64,000 nt of DNA from Roseinatronobacter sp. S2 (GCF_029581395.1 NZ_CP121113.1:2848001-2912000); one strand, 5' to 3'. Numbered from the stretch's first letter, positions 53,582 to 62,626 are shown. Program-made: numbers and translations. Notes: generated by a model not told the origin, from the letters alone.

Positions 53582-53911
53582 CTACGATCCCTGTTTCAGG
53601 AAATCCTCTTCCTCGCCGGTCACGTCAATGCCAAGTTCTTCCAACCCGTTTTCAAGGTTTTCCGCAAGATGCGGCATGCCCATCAGGTAATCAGCGGTTG
53701 GCGTGGTGGCTTCGGTCGTGGCCGTTGCCACGGCTTCTGCGTAATCTTCCGGCTCGAACGCGCCGCGCCCCACCCATGCAACAGCCGTCAGGCTGGCCTT
53801 TTCATCATCATTCAGGGCGTCGATGAACGCATGCACCTGTGCTTCGCCCACAGCGCCTTCGCGGGCCAGATAGATGATGTGAACAACCTTGCGCGGGCTG
53901 ATAGCAAGCAT
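53582..53911 (-). CDS. DUF3775 domain protein
   Basis: 109 residues, helical and acidic: MLAISPRKVVHIIYLAREG...FIDALNDDEKASLTAVAWVGRGAFEPEDYAEAVATA...TADYLMGMPHLAENLENGL. This is the DUF3775 signature, of unknown function, common in alphaproteobacteria. It converges on the holin gene with 16 bp between stops. Confidence 0.85.
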   Translation of the reverse strand: MLAISPRKVVHIIYLAREGAVGEAQVHAFIDALNDDEKASLTAVAWVGRGAFEPEDYAEAVATATTEATTPTADYLMGMPHLAENLENGLEELGIDVTGEEEDFLKQGS

Positions 53912-54026
53912 GGCGGCCTCCTGTAGGTCAGGTCACAAGTGTCGCGCAAAGGGCGCCATGTTGCAACAGCTATCGCTTGTGGTGTCATCGCGGATCAGCC
54001 ACGAGGCCGGGCGATTCCGGCCTGAA

Positions 54027-54224
54027 CGGGACGTTGGACTTTCGATAAAGCCCGCGCCAGCAGTGGGCCGGGGTCTGCCGATCCGACGTTATAGGAATGC
54101 AGTTTATGCGGGCTGCATACTCCTGCATCAAGGGACTGAACTAAAATCGGGTCATCGGCTGGCCGCGGGACGGCCAGACCTATGGCGCGGCGGGCTTCGC
54201 CCTTTGCTCCGTGCCTTGGGGCAT
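54027..54224. repeat. Dispersed intergenic repeat, copy D
   Basis: In the 364-bp gap between DUF3775 and the SDR gene. Shares with copy A the outer GGGACGTTGG and GATAAAGCCCGCGCC. The GTGAA-G-TTCAC centre is degraded here (ATGCAGTTTATGCGG). Same orientation as copy A. Confidence 0.82.
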
Positions 54225-54275
54225 TCCCGATGACCCCAACAGGCAGGAAACGCCTACTATCCTGATCAGTTCACG

Positions 54276-55019
54276 CTATCCGGGCTTGCCCCCGAACAGC
54301 CGGTAATAGGCCCAATCGGGCAGAAAATTCGCACCCCGAAACAGCCGCGAAAACAGGCGCGGAAAAGCGCGCTGGAACCTATGGCCGCGCATCAATGTCA
54401 TGATTTCCGCCGCCGCTTGTTCAGGCTGCATCAAGAATGGCATTTTGAAGTCATTCTTGTCGGTAAGTCTGGTGCGGATGAAACCGGGATTGGCAAGCTG
54501 CACATCCACGCCGGACCCGCGCAGATCGGCATGCATCGATTCGGCCAGATGCATCAACCCCGCCTTGCTGGAACTGTAGCCAATGGAACCGGGCAGCCCG
54601 CGATACCCCGACAGCGACCCCACAAGCACGATATGCCCCTGCCCGCGCGCCACCATCTGCGGCACCACCTGCCCCAGCACCCGCGCGGCCCCTGTCAGGT
54701 TCACATCAAACATCGCCTCGGTCTTTTCGGCGTCCCATTTTTGCGCTGCAAACGGCCAATACACCCCCGCCAGCCAGATCAGCCCGTCCACCGGCCCAGC
54801 ATCGCGCGCAGCGGCCAGAACCGACACCCTGTCGGACACGTCGCATGTGACAATCCGCGCCGGATTTGGCAGTTCTGCGGCAAGGGTTTGCAACTTGTCG
54901 GCAGAACGCGCGGACAGAACCAGTGAACACCCCGCCAGCGACATTTGCTGCGCCAGTGCGCGCCCCAACCCTTCGGATGCGCCGACCAGCCAATAGGTCT
55001 TTCCCGAAAGCCCCCTCAT
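54276..55019 (-). CDS. SDR family NAD(P)-dependent oxidoreductase
   Basis: 247 residues. Cofactor motif LVGASEGLGRALAQ (TGxxxGxG variant) near residue 12, WLAGVYWP for the NAG-like strand, catalytic Ser...YSSSKAG (Tyr and Lys). Last gene of the five-gene operon behind the RpoE-type promoter at 58947-58976. The same gene order is known next to rpoE in Rhodobacter sphaeroides, where it belongs to the singlet-oxygen response. Substrate unknown. Confidence 0.88.
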   Translation of the reverse strand: MRGLSGKTYWLVGASEGLGRALAQQMSLAGCSLVLSARSADKLQTLAAELPNPARIVTCDVSDRVSVLAAARDAGPVDGLIWLAGVYWPFAAQKWDAEKTEAMFDVNLTGAARVLGQVVPQMVARGQGHIVLVGSLSGYRGLPGSIGYSSSKAGLMHLAESMHADLRGSGVDVQLANPGFIRTRLTDKNDFKMPFLMQPEQAAAEIMTLMRGHRFQRAFPRLFSRLFRGANFLPDWAYYRLFGGKPG

Positions 55020-55582
55020 GCGTCAAGCCTGCGCATGGTGGCGACCAGTTCGGCAACCTTGAAGCCGAATTTGCGAAACTGGCTGCGGTTTATGATGGTT
55101 TTTTCGTCCACCAGATACATCCAGTCTGTAACTTGCAGGGCATGTCCGCCTGCGCTTTCGGGCAGGCGTATGGTGTAGTTCAGGCACACGGCCGACCCTT
55201 CCTGCTGGCCATTGCCCGCGCATGTCAGATCATCTGCTTCTGCCCTGATCGCACCGTCATTGCCCAGTGTCAGCCGCCATTCGCGGTCCTGTTTGGTGCC
55301 GCTGTCATAGGTGAAATGTTCGGACAGAACGCCACGATTTCCGTCCCAGCGCCCGTTCATATGTGCCGTGAAACGTGATGTCACGCGCCCCAGCGGGCCA
55401 TAGATGACGCCTTCGCAACGGATCGGGCCGGACAGGTGCTGGCGGATGTCAATGCGCGGTTCCAACGCCGCATAATCCGACGGCTTTTGCGCCGCAAAGC
55501 CGCGCACCCGCTGCATCAACGCAAATAATGCCAGCATCAGGACCATGCCTGTCAGAACACTTAGCAAGGTGGTCATGGTCAT
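55016..55582 (-). CDS. DUF3833 family protein
   Basis: 188 residues. One N-terminal membrane helix (TLLSVLTGMVLMLALFALMQ) and a lipocalin-like beta domain: EPRIDIRQHLSGPIRCEGVIYGPLGRVTSRFTAHMNGRWDGNRGVL...WRLTLGNDGAIRAEADDL. DUF3833 has no known reaction. ATGA overlaps at both ends with the MFS and SDR genes. Confidence 0.85.
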   Translation of the reverse strand: MTMTTLLSVLTGMVLMLALFALMQRVRGFAAQKPSDYAALEPRIDIRQHLSGPIRCEGVIYGPLGRVTSRFTAHMNGRWDGNRGVLSEHFTYDSGTKQDREWRLTLGNDGAIRAEADDLTCAGNGQQEGSAVCLNYTIRLPESAGGHALQVTDWMYLVDEKTIINRSQFRKFGFKVAELVATMRRLDA

Positions 55583-56844
55583 TTCTCCGTCAGGGGGGTC
55601 AGCGCCAGAAGCACAAGCGCCAGAAGTTTCAAAACCGATGGAAGCGCGGCATATAGCAAGACCAGCGCAAGGATCGCGCTGTCGGGATTTTCGGGACCGG
55701 CGACAAAGCCGCTCATGTCCAGAACGGGAAAGACAACGACGGCGGCAATCGCCAATGTGGCCTTGGTGACAAAAGCCCACACCCCGAACCCCTGCGCGGC
55801 CTCGGGCGAAAGTTCGGCCATACGGCGCGCGAAAATCGCAGGCAGCAGGGTAAGATCGGCCCCGATACCGGCGCCCGACACCACACAGATCAGCGCGAAT
55901 AGCACAATGTCACCGGGGCCAAGCGCCAGCACGAACACAAAGCTGGTTGCCGCCAGTGCCATGCCCGCAATCAGCGCGGCCTTCGCGCCCACCCGCCGCG
56001 CCAGCCGCGCCCAAAGCGGCGCAGACGCGGCTGCCGACAAAAACAGCAAGATCAGAAGCGGCCCTTCCCATCCGTCCGCCTGCAACACTGTTTCGGCATA
56101 AAACAGAAACAAGGTGGATGTGATCGCCACAGGCAAGGCATTGACCAGCGCAATCAGCAACAGCCGCCGCGCAGTAGAATCCGCTGCAATCTCGCGCAGG
56201 CGCAGCGCCGGCATATCGGGGGCGTGCGGCACTGCAAGGCGCGCCCATTCCGCGCGCATGGCCCATAATGCCAATACCGCCACCATGGCAAATCCAAGCG
56301 CGAACCCCGCGAAAGGGTGCGCCAATGCGCCTGCAAGTGCGACAGGTGCTGCGGCGGCCAGACACACCCCCAACAACGCGCCGGTTTCGCGCCATCCTGC
56401 AAGCCGGACATGCCCCCCGGCCCCAAGTTCCACACCGCGCGCGGTGCCTGTGGCATAAAAGCAGATTGTCAGAAACGAATACGCTGAAAACAGCACCGTC
56501 AGGGACAGCGCGAACCACAACAGCGGCGCAAAGACCGGCGGGATGGCAAACAGCGCCAGCATGGCCACCGCCATCAGCACACCGGCGATGGCCACGGCCT
56601 GTGCGCGGGCGCCGCGCAACCGTGCCGCCAGCCAGCCCAATGCGGGGTCTTGCACGAAATCAAGGCCCCGCAGCACAAACAGAACTGTCCCCAAAGCTGC
56701 CAGCGACACGGCATATTCATCAACATAGAACTTGGGCGCGTGAATATAGATCGGCAGCCCCGCCATGGCCAGCAACCCGCCAAACACCGCATAGCCCCAA
56801 AGGGCGGGCTGGGCCGACGGTAGGGTGGTGGCGGTCAGTGTCAT
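55579..56844 (-). CDS. MFS transporter of the RpoE-linked operon
   Basis: 421 residues, 12 predicted helices, MFS_2 (GPH-like) character: YAVFGGLLAMAGLPIYIHAPKFYVDEYAVSLAALGTVLFVLRGLDFVQDPALGWLAARLRG. Start at 56844 overlaps DUF1365 by ATGA; 78 bp of open frame upstream are ignored. Substrate unknown; a lipid or lipid precursor is conceivable from operon context. Confidence 0.87.
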   Translation of the reverse strand: MTLTATTLPSAQPALWGYAVFGGLLAMAGLPIYIHAPKFYVDEYAVSLAALGTVLFVLRGLDFVQDPALGWLAARLRGARAQAVAIAGVLMAVAMLALFAIPPVFAPLLWFALSLTVLFSAYSFLTICFYATGTARGVELGAGGHVRLAGWRETGALLGVCLAAAAPVALAGALAHPFAGFALGFAMVAVLALWAMRAEWARLAVPHAPDMPALRLREIAADSTARRLLLIALVNALPVAITSTLFLFYAETVLQADGWEGPLLILLFLSAAASAPLWARLARRVGAKAALIAGMALAATSFVFVLALGPGDIVLFALICVVSGAGIGADLTLLPAIFARRMAELSPEAAQGFGVWAFVTKATLAIAAVVVFPVLDMSGFVAGPENPDSAILALVLLYAALPSVLKLLALVLLALTPLTEK

Positions 56845-57617
56845 TGGCTGACCTCTTGCGTGGGCGGTTCTGGACGGGCGCGAAACGGCGCACCGCGCCA
56901 CCACAGTTTCACCGCCTGCCAATGAATCAGCGCCAGCACCCTGCGCGACCCGAACGGGCGGCGCAGCATGGCCACCAGCAAGCGGCGGGTGGTCAGCGTG
57001 GTGCGCGGCCCTGCCAGCGTGGCGACAAGCCCGCCGCCCTGCGCTTCGTCATTCTGGATATAGGAAATGCGGATATTGACCTTGTCAGGCGCAATATCGA
57101 AGCGAAAGGAATAATGCCCCGCCACCGGCTGAAACGGCGAGACATGAAAGATTTTCTGCGTGCCCAGTTCATCGCGTGCGCTGATCACCGAATGGTCGGG
57201 CTTGGCACACAGATAGGAATGGCGGTCGCCATAGGTGTTGTTGACTTCGGCAATGACGGCGCGCAGCCCGCCCGCGCTGTCATGGCACAGCCAGAAGCTG
57301 ACGGGGTTGAACAGATGGCCCAGAATGCGCGGCTGCGTCAGCAGCAGCACGGCACCATTACGGGTGACATCCGCAAGCCCCTGCGTGTGTAGAACCTGCC
57401 GCACCCATGCAGCGCCTGTGCCCTGCCCCGGCGCACCGCCATGATCACGGTCGCGCAGGGACACAATGCCCGCGCGGTTTCGCACCAAAGGACGCGGCAG
57501 GCGCAGCGGTTTTTCCGCATCAAACAGCACATAATCCACACCATAGGTAAAGCGGTTGCCCACTGCCCCGCGCCGCCCGTGAAAGGTCCGGCCCGCGATA
57601 TGGTCAATCCCGTTCAT
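56841..57617 (-). CDS. DUF1365 domain protein
   Basis: 258 residues, DUF1365: HGRRGAVGNRFTYGVDYVLFD, RNRAGIVSLRDRDHGG, LLTQPRILGHLFNPVSFWLCHD and YLCAKPDHSVI, KIFHVSPFQPVAGHYSFRFD. Regularly found beside an amine-oxidase-like FAD protein and a cyclopropane-type synthase; in R. sphaeroides the pair is tied to unusual (furan) fatty acids under RpoE. The link is recalled from that genus and not shown here. ATGA overlap with both neighbours. Confidence 0.88.
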   Translation of the reverse strand: MNGIDHIAGRTFHGRRGAVGNRFTYGVDYVLFDAEKPLRLPRPLVRNRAGIVSLRDRDHGGAPGQGTGAAWVRQVLHTQGLADVTRNGAVLLLTQPRILGHLFNPVSFWLCHDSAGGLRAVIAEVNNTYGDRHSYLCAKPDHSVISARDELGTQKIFHVSPFQPVAGHYSFRFDIAPDKVNIRISYIQNDEAQGGGLVATLAGPRTTLTTRRLLVAMLRRPFGSRRVLALIHWQAVKLWWRGAPFRARPEPPTQEVSQ

Positions 57618-58912
57618 TCAGCGGCCACTTTCTGCGCGGTCCCGTTCATGGCGCGGGCCACATCAACTGCGCTGGCAAAGCCGTCTTCATGAAAACCGTT
57701 GCGCATCCAGGCACCGCAAAACCATGTGCGGTTTGTGCCGTTGAAGCCGCGAATATCACTTTGTGCCTGCAATGCGCCCGCATCATAGACCGGATGATCA
57801 AAGCTGTAGGTGTCATAAATGCAGTCCTCGCGTACGGGATGGTTTGCATTCAGTGTTACAAACATCGGGTCCTCTTGCGGTATGGGTTGCAGGGAATTCA
57901 TCCAGTAACTTAGCGAAATGCGGTCAAGATCGGCGGGGCCGCGTTCGGTATAGACCCAACTGGACCAGCATTTCCGGCGCTTGGGCATAACATCGGTGTC
58001 ACAATGCAGGACCGCGTCATTGGTCTGGTAGCGCACGGCACCAAGGGCGGCGGCTTCACGCGGCGACGGGTCGGACAACAAGCGCAGGGTTACATCCGAA
58101 TGCGTGGCAAAGACAATCTCGTCAAACTCCTCCGCGTCCATGCCATGCGCCTTGACATGCACGCCAAGCGGGCCGCGCGACACTGATTGCACAGCCGTTG
58201 CGGGCCGCAGCCGGACGCCCACACGTTCCAGATGGCCACTTAGCCTGCGCACATATTCAACAGACCCGCCCTTGACGGTATACCATTGGTGCTGCCCCTC
58301 ATAGCCCAGCAGGGCATGATTTCGGAAAAACGACATCATGGCCTGCGCGGGAAAATCCAGAATTTTGCGCGTGGGTGTGGACCAGATCGCGCCCGAAAAC
58401 GGCAGCAGATACCTGTCCCTGAACCAGTCCCCCATGCGCAGCCGCGCCAGCAACCCGCCTATGCTTAGGGTTGGGTCGGACTGCGCCACATCTGCGGCAT
58501 GCTTGTTGAAATAGAAGATGTCGCGGATCATGCGCCAGTAACGCGGGTCTGCAATATTGCGCCGCGTTGCGAATACTTCATCCAGACCTGACAGGCTGTA
58601 TTCAAACCTGCCCGCATCAAAGGACACCCCAAAACTCATATTCGACGAGGCGACAGGCACATCCAGCCGCTCGAACATCTGGGTCATGTTGGGGTAATTG
58701 GTGTAGTTGAACACGATAAAGCCGGTATCGACAGGCTGGTCGCCATGCTTGCCAGCCAGAACCGTGCGTGCATGCCCCCCCAGACGCGGTTCAGCCTCGA
58801 ACAGGGTCACGCGGTGGCGCTGTGCCAGCATATAGGCAGCAGCCAGCCCGGAGACGCCCCCCCCAATGACGGCGACGCGGCGGGCAGGGGTGTCCAACAT
58901 CTCGAATGGCAT
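57614..58912 (-). CDS. FAD-dependent oxidoreductase (amine oxidase family)
   Basis: 432 residues. Rossmann FAD motif VAVIGGGVSGLAAAYMLAQRHRVTLFEAEPRLGGHA near residue 13, and a C-terminal NGFHEDGFASAVDVARAMNG. First gene of the operon, 35 bp from its -10. Homologue of the R. sphaeroides gene divergent from rpoE, linked there to fatty-acid modification during singlet-oxygen stress. Likely acts on membrane lipids. Confidence 0.88.
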   Translation of the reverse strand: MPFEMLDTPARRVAVIGGGVSGLAAAYMLAQRHRVTLFEAEPRLGGHARTVLAGKHGDQPVDTGFIVFNYTNYPNMTQMFERLDVPVASSNMSFGVSFDAGRFEYSLSGLDEVFATRRNIADPRYWRMIRDIFYFNKHAADVAQSDPTLSIGGLLARLRMGDWFRDRYLLPFSGAIWSTPTRKILDFPAQAMMSFFRNHALLGYEGQHQWYTVKGGSVEYVRRLSGHLERVGVRLRPATAVQSVSRGPLGVHVKAHGMDAEEFDEIVFATHSDVTLRLLSDPSPREAAALGAVRYQTNDAVLHCDTDVMPKRRKCWSSWVYTERGPADLDRISLSYWMNSLQPIPQEDPMFVTLNANHPVREDCIYDTYSFDHPVYDAGALQAQSDIRGFNGTNRTWFCGAWMRNGFHEDGFASAVDVARAMNGTAQKVAAE

Positions 58913-58946
58913 ACAGCATCGCTCCGGTAAATCTTTTCGGTTTTAT

Positions 58947-58976
58947 ATTCTACGTCATGACTGCGGCGGCAGATCA
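58947..58976 (-). promoter_or_regulatory. RpoE-type promoter of the FAD oxidoreductase operon
   Basis: Minus strand: TGATCT (58976-58971), 18 bp, TAGAAT (58952-58947). This matches the Rhodobacter RpoE pattern TGATC(C/T)-N18-TA, and mirrors the rpoE promoter across the divergent gap. Confidence 0.7.
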
Positions 58977-59011
58977 CTGCTAAAAACATCTTACGCCGTT
59001 ACAGGTCTTTT

Positions 59012-59040
59012 TGATCCGCCGCCCCCTTGCAGCCGTAACT
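59012..59040 (+). promoter_or_regulatory. RpoE-type promoter of rpoE-chrR (autoregulation)
   Basis: TGATCC (59012-59017), exactly 18 bp, TAACT (59036-59040). Matches the RpoE pattern; the -10 lies 84 bp before the chosen rpoE start. Confidence 0.75.
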
Positions 59041-59123
59041 CAGTCATGTTTGATCACACCTGTGGCGATACAATCACGCAACATTCGCAAGGCGCGTCGG
59101 CCCAAAAGGACGCGAATTGTGTA

Positions 59124-59696
59124 ATGTTGGGCAGGATGGCGGGACAGGCACTATTGGACAAGACCGATAAAATCGTTTGGGCAGAACTGGTTATGCGCGT
59201 GGCCAATGGGCAGGATGCGCAGGCGTTTACAGTTTTGTTCGAACATTTCGCGCCGCGTGTGAAGGCGTTTTTGATGAAGTCGGGTGCAGATCCGACAACC
59301 GCGGAGGAATGTGCACAGGACGTTATGGCGACTGTATGGCACAAGGCCGCACAATTCGACCCGTCGCGCGCCAGCGCGGCAACATGGATATTCACGATCG
59401 CGCGAAACCGGCGCATCGACATGCTAAGACGCGACCGCCGACCCGAACCCGAAGAGCTGACATGGGGACCAGACGCCGAACCGGACCAGTTTGATACGCT
59501 GGCCTTGCAACAGGAAACAGAAAAACTGGCGCAGGCGATGAATGCCCTGCCCGACAAGCAAAGGAAGATGATCGAAAGCGCCTATTTCGGGGACCTGTCG
59601 CATAACGAAATTGCAGATGAAACAGGACTACCCCTTGGCACGATCAAATCCCGCATCAGATTGGCACTGGAACGGCTGCGCCATTCCATGACTTGA
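59124..59696 (+). CDS. rpoE: ECF sigma factor RpoE (singlet-oxygen type)
   Basis: 190 residues. Region 2: AFTVLFEHFAPRVKAFLMKSGADPTTAEECAQDVMATVWHKAAQFDPSRASAATWIFTIARNRRID; region 4: LPDKQRKMIESAYFGDLSHNEIADETGLPLGTIKSRIRLALERLR. Very close in pattern to R. sphaeroides RpoE. Starts at 59124 (MLGRM) or 59136 (MAGQ); earlier in-frame ATGs precede or hug the promoter. Held by ChrR, released by singlet oxygen. Confidence 0.93.
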   Translation: MLGRMAGQALLDKTDKIVWAELVMRVANGQDAQAFTVLFEHFAPRVKAFLMKSGADPTTAEECAQDVMATVWHKAAQFDPSRASAATWIFTIARNRRIDMLRRDRRPEPEELTWGPDAEPDQFDTLALQQETEKLAQAMNALPDKQRKMIESAYFGDLSHNEIADETGLPLGTIKSRIRLALERLRHSMT

Positions 59697-59714
59697 CAAA
59701 GAAACGGCACGACG

Positions 59715-60374
59715 ATGATTAAACACCACATAAGCGACAAGTTGTTGATGGCCTATTCGGCAGGCACCCTGCCAGAGGCGTTCAATCTGGTTGTCGCCAC
59801 GCATATTTCGCTTTGCGACGAATGCCGTGCCCGTCTGGCGGGGTTTGATTGCGTAGGCGGCGCGGTTCTGGACCAACGCATAGCCCCTGCCGCGCTGTCA
59901 TCGGGGGCGCTGTCTGCGACGCTGGAAAAGATCAAGCGCGGCGACGGCGGCGGCACAGCACCGGACGCGCCCGTGACTGCCGCGCACGGCGACACTGTGC
60001 TTCCAGGTCCGTTGCGCAGCTATGTCGGCGGCGGTCTGGAACAGGTTCAATGGCGCAGTATCGGCGGCGGGGTCAGGCAGGCGATTTTGCCAACCTCGCG
60101 CAATGCCAGTGCAAGATTGCTGCATATTCCGGCCGGAACGGCAGTGCCTGATCATGGGCATCGCGGGTTGGAACTGACGCTGGTGCTGCAAGGTGCATTT
60201 GTGGACGAAACCGACCGCTTCGCACGCGGTGATGTTGAAATCGCGGATGAAGACATGGAACACACGCCCGTTGCCGAAGCGGGTGCAGATTGCATCTGCC
60301 TGGCGGCCACGGATGCGCCGTTGAAATTCCGCGCGCTTCTGCCGCGTTTGGCGCAGCCGTTTTTCAGAATATGA
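59715..60374 (+). CDS. chrR: Anti-sigma factor ChrR
   Basis: 219 residues. N-terminal zinc anti-sigma domain with H-x3-C-x2-C (THISLCDEC) and an upstream His, then a cupin-like C-terminal domain (VDETDRFARGDVEIADEDMEHTPVAE) needed for singlet-oxygen response in R. sphaeroides. Begins 18 bp after rpoE, in the same operon. Sequesters RpoE until oxidative signal. Confidence 0.92.
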   Translation: MIKHHISDKLLMAYSAGTLPEAFNLVVATHISLCDECRARLAGFDCVGGAVLDQRIAPAALSSGALSATLEKIKRGDGGGTAPDAPVTAAHGDTVLPGPLRSYVGGGLEQVQWRSIGGGVRQAILPTSRNASARLLHIPAGTAVPDHGHRGLELTLVLQGAFVDETDRFARGDVEIADEDMEHTPVAEAGADCICLAATDAPLKFRALLPRLAQPFFRI

Positions 60375-60425
60375 TACGCCGCGCGCGGTGCTTGATCTGT
60401 AACGGCGCTTAATCTCTATCGGGGC

Positions 60426-60439
60426 TTGATCTGTATCAA
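60426..60439. promoter_or_regulatory. FNR/FnrL-type binding site
   Basis: Perfect TTGAT-CTGT-ATCAA dyad. A second, half-degenerate site TTGAT-CTGT-AACGG lies at 60392-60405. A TTCATA (-10-like) at 60465-60470 puts the dyad near -42, a class II activation geometry for the downstream AhpD-like gene. Confidence 0.7.
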
Positions 60440-60497
60440 CGCAGGCCCTGCACGCTTGGGGCACTTCATATGCGCAACATGACATATGAGGTTTGAT

Positions 60498-60833
60498 ATG
60501 GATTACCCTGCGTTTATTGCTGAAACACGCGACAAATCCCGCACATTGGCCAAGGCGATCCCCGACACGATGAAGGGGTTTGGCGCGCTGTCGATGGCGG
60601 CCAAGACAAGTGGCGTTCTGGGCGTGAAGGAAAAGGAATTCGTGGCTTTGGGCATTGCCGTTGCCGTGCGCTGCGAGCCGTGCATCGCCTTTCATGTGGA
60701 AGCGCTGATGAAAGCCGGGGCCAGCCGCGAAGAACTGGCCGATGTGCTGGGTATGTGCATCCAGATGGGCGGTGGCCCCGCCGTGATGTATGCGGGCAAA
60801 GCCATGGAATGCTGGGACCAGCTGGCGGGCTGA
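60498..60833 (+). CDS. Carboxymuconolactone decarboxylase/AhpD-like protein
   Basis: 111 residues, AhpD fold with the CxxCxxxH redox motif (RCEPCIAFH) and AGASREELADVLGMCIQMGGGPAVMYAGKAMEC. Probably a disulfide or peroxide-reducing protein. The ATG at 60498 follows GAGG with 6-nt spacing; ATG 60486 is alternative. Anaerobic or low-oxygen control through the FNR site just upstream. The 124 bp before it hold only those sites. Confidence 0.88.
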   Translation: MDYPAFIAETRDKSRTLAKAIPDTMKGFGALSMAAKTSGVLGVKEKEFVALGIAVAVRCEPCIAFHVEALMKAGASREELADVLGMCIQMGGGPAVMYAGKAMECWDQLAG

Positions 60834-60985
60834 GTTTGTCTGAGTTGCGTGACCTGATTGTGCGGCTGCGCCGCAAGCGCATATGTCACCCCCTGCCCGT
60901 CGGGCAGGGGGATCCGTGTTTGAGTATTTGGAGCAAAATGAAGTTGGTGCGGGAGCCTGATACAGCCCGGAATTTCTGACAGGGA

Positions 60986-62560
60986 TCAATACCCGATTGC
61001 GCAGCCATCCTTGCGCGGATCGGATGCGCCAGTCAGAACGCCGTCACTGTTCAGGTGGATGGCCTGTGCGCCCCCGATGGGACTGTCCGAGCACACGACC
61101 TTATGGCCAATACCGGCAAGCGCACGCAATGTCGCGTCAGGATAGGGGCGTTCCAGTGTCAGGGTGCCGTTTTCGGCAAAAGCGCGCGGCGCGTCGATGG
61201 CGCTTTGCAGCGCCATCCCGAAATCGGTCAGGTTTGACACCAGCCGCGCGTGACCAACCGGCTGGTATGCGCCGCCCATCACCCCGAACGGCAGGGTGAC
61301 GCGCCCGTTTTCGCGCAGCATGCCGGGAATGATGGTGTGCATGGGCCGTTTGCCACCCTGCAATTCATTCGGGTGCCCCGCTTGCAGCGTGAAGCCTGCA
61401 CCACGGTTCTGGAACAGAATTCCGTATTTTTCCGAGGCCAGCCCCGACCCGAAGGGATGGAAGATCGAATAGATCAGCGACACGGCCATACGGTCGCGGT
61501 CCACGACGGTCAGATAGACAGTGTCGCGGTGGATGGCTTCGGTCAGGGGGGCGGGATCGGCGATAATGCGGTCGGGCGCAATCAGGGCAGCAAGGGCGGC
61601 GGCTGTTTCAGGGGCCAGCATATGGGCCAGTCTGGATGTATGGTCGGGATCTGCAATAATGCGGTTGCGCGCGTCATAGGCCAGTTTCGTGGCCTCTGCT
61701 TCCAGATGGGCGCGCGGTGCGCCCAAGGGGTCAAGGCCCGCAATATCGAAATGCGACAGGATATTGAGGATCAGGTTTGCCGTGGCCCCCTGCCCGTTGG
61801 GGGCATGTTCCACCAACTCGACACCCTGATATGTGCCGGAAATGGGGTCTGCATAATCGCAACGCGTCGCGGCCAGATCATCCAGCGTATGTGTGCCGCC
61901 CAGCGCGCGCAGGCTGTCAATGATGTCCTGCGCCACCGCACCTTCGTAAAAGCCGGCGCGGCCCTGCTCTGCGATCTGGCGCAAGGCGCGGGCCTGCGCG
62001 GGGGCGCGGAATATCTGGCCTGCGCGCAAAGGCTGGCCGCCGGTCAGGAAATAATCGCGCGCGCGCCCTTGCAGGTTTTGCGCACGCGCCCAGTCGAATG
62101 CCGTGCGCGGGGCGACCGGCACGCCCGCATCGGCATAGGTGATCGCAGGCGCCAGAATATCGGCCAGCGCCATGCGCCCCCAATCGGCATTCAGACGGCA
62201 GAAGGCATCCACAGCGCCCGGCAGGGTCACGGCATCCACGCCGAATAATGACACGGTGTCATGCCCGCGCGCGCGCAGGGCGGCGGCATTTTGTGCCGCA
62301 GGCGCGCGCCCCGACCCGTTCAGCGCGACAATGCGATCTTCGCCTGCGGGTTTCAGCAGCACGAAACAATCGCCCCCGATCCCTGTCATCTGCGGTTCGC
62401 ATATGCCCAGCAGGACCGCAGCGGCAATGGCGGCATCGGCGGCGTTGCCGCCTGCTTGCAAGATATCGACCGCCGTTTTCGCCGCCAGCGGGTGCGAGGT
62501 GGCACATATGCCGTTGCTCGCATAGACCGCCGACCGGCCCGGATATTGAAAATCGCGCAT
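60986..62560 (-). CDS. Gamma-glutamyltransferase family protein
   Basis: 524 residues (531 from an upstream ATG at 62581). Ntn-hydrolase; conserved N-terminal SHPLAAKTAVDILQAGGNAADAAIA and GIGGDCFVLL, and the autoproteolytic Thr in DTVYLTVVDRDRMAVSLIYSIF. No signal peptide, so cytoplasmic; such members in Rhodobacterales act on small gamma-glutamyl compounds. Start at MRDFQYPGRS fits the family. No operon partner. Confidence 0.88.
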   Translation of the reverse strand: MRDFQYPGRSAVYASNGICATSHPLAAKTAVDILQAGGNAADAAIAAAVLLGICEPQMTGIGGDCFVLLKPAGEDRIVALNGSGRAPAAQNAAALRARGHDTVSLFGVDAVTLPGAVDAFCRLNADWGRMALADILAPAITYADAGVPVAPRTAFDWARAQNLQGRARDYFLTGGQPLRAGQIFRAPAQARALRQIAEQGRAGFYEGAVAQDIIDSLRALGGTHTLDDLAATRCDYADPISGTYQGVELVEHAPNGQGATANLILNILSHFDIAGLDPLGAPRAHLEAEATKLAYDARNRIIADPDHTSRLAHMLAPETAAALAALIAPDRIIADPAPLTEAIHRDTVYLTVVDRDRMAVSLIYSIFHPFGSGLASEKYGILFQNRGAGFTLQAGHPNELQGGKRPMHTIIPGMLRENGRVTLPFGVMGGAYQPVGHARLVSNLTDFGMALQSAIDAPRAFAENGTLTLERPYPDATLRALAGIGHKVVCSDSPIGGAQAIHLNSDGVLTGASDPRKDGCAIGY

Positions 62561-62626
62561 CTGGCCCCCGCTTTGAATCATTTCACGCGTTCAGTATAGG
62601 CCACGCGCCATGCGGGTCCAGCGCAT

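Noticed and set aside
4624..54224. Dispersed repeats considered as insertion sequences
   Set aside because: They are about 190 bp without coding capacity or a transposase; at most MITE- or REP-like.
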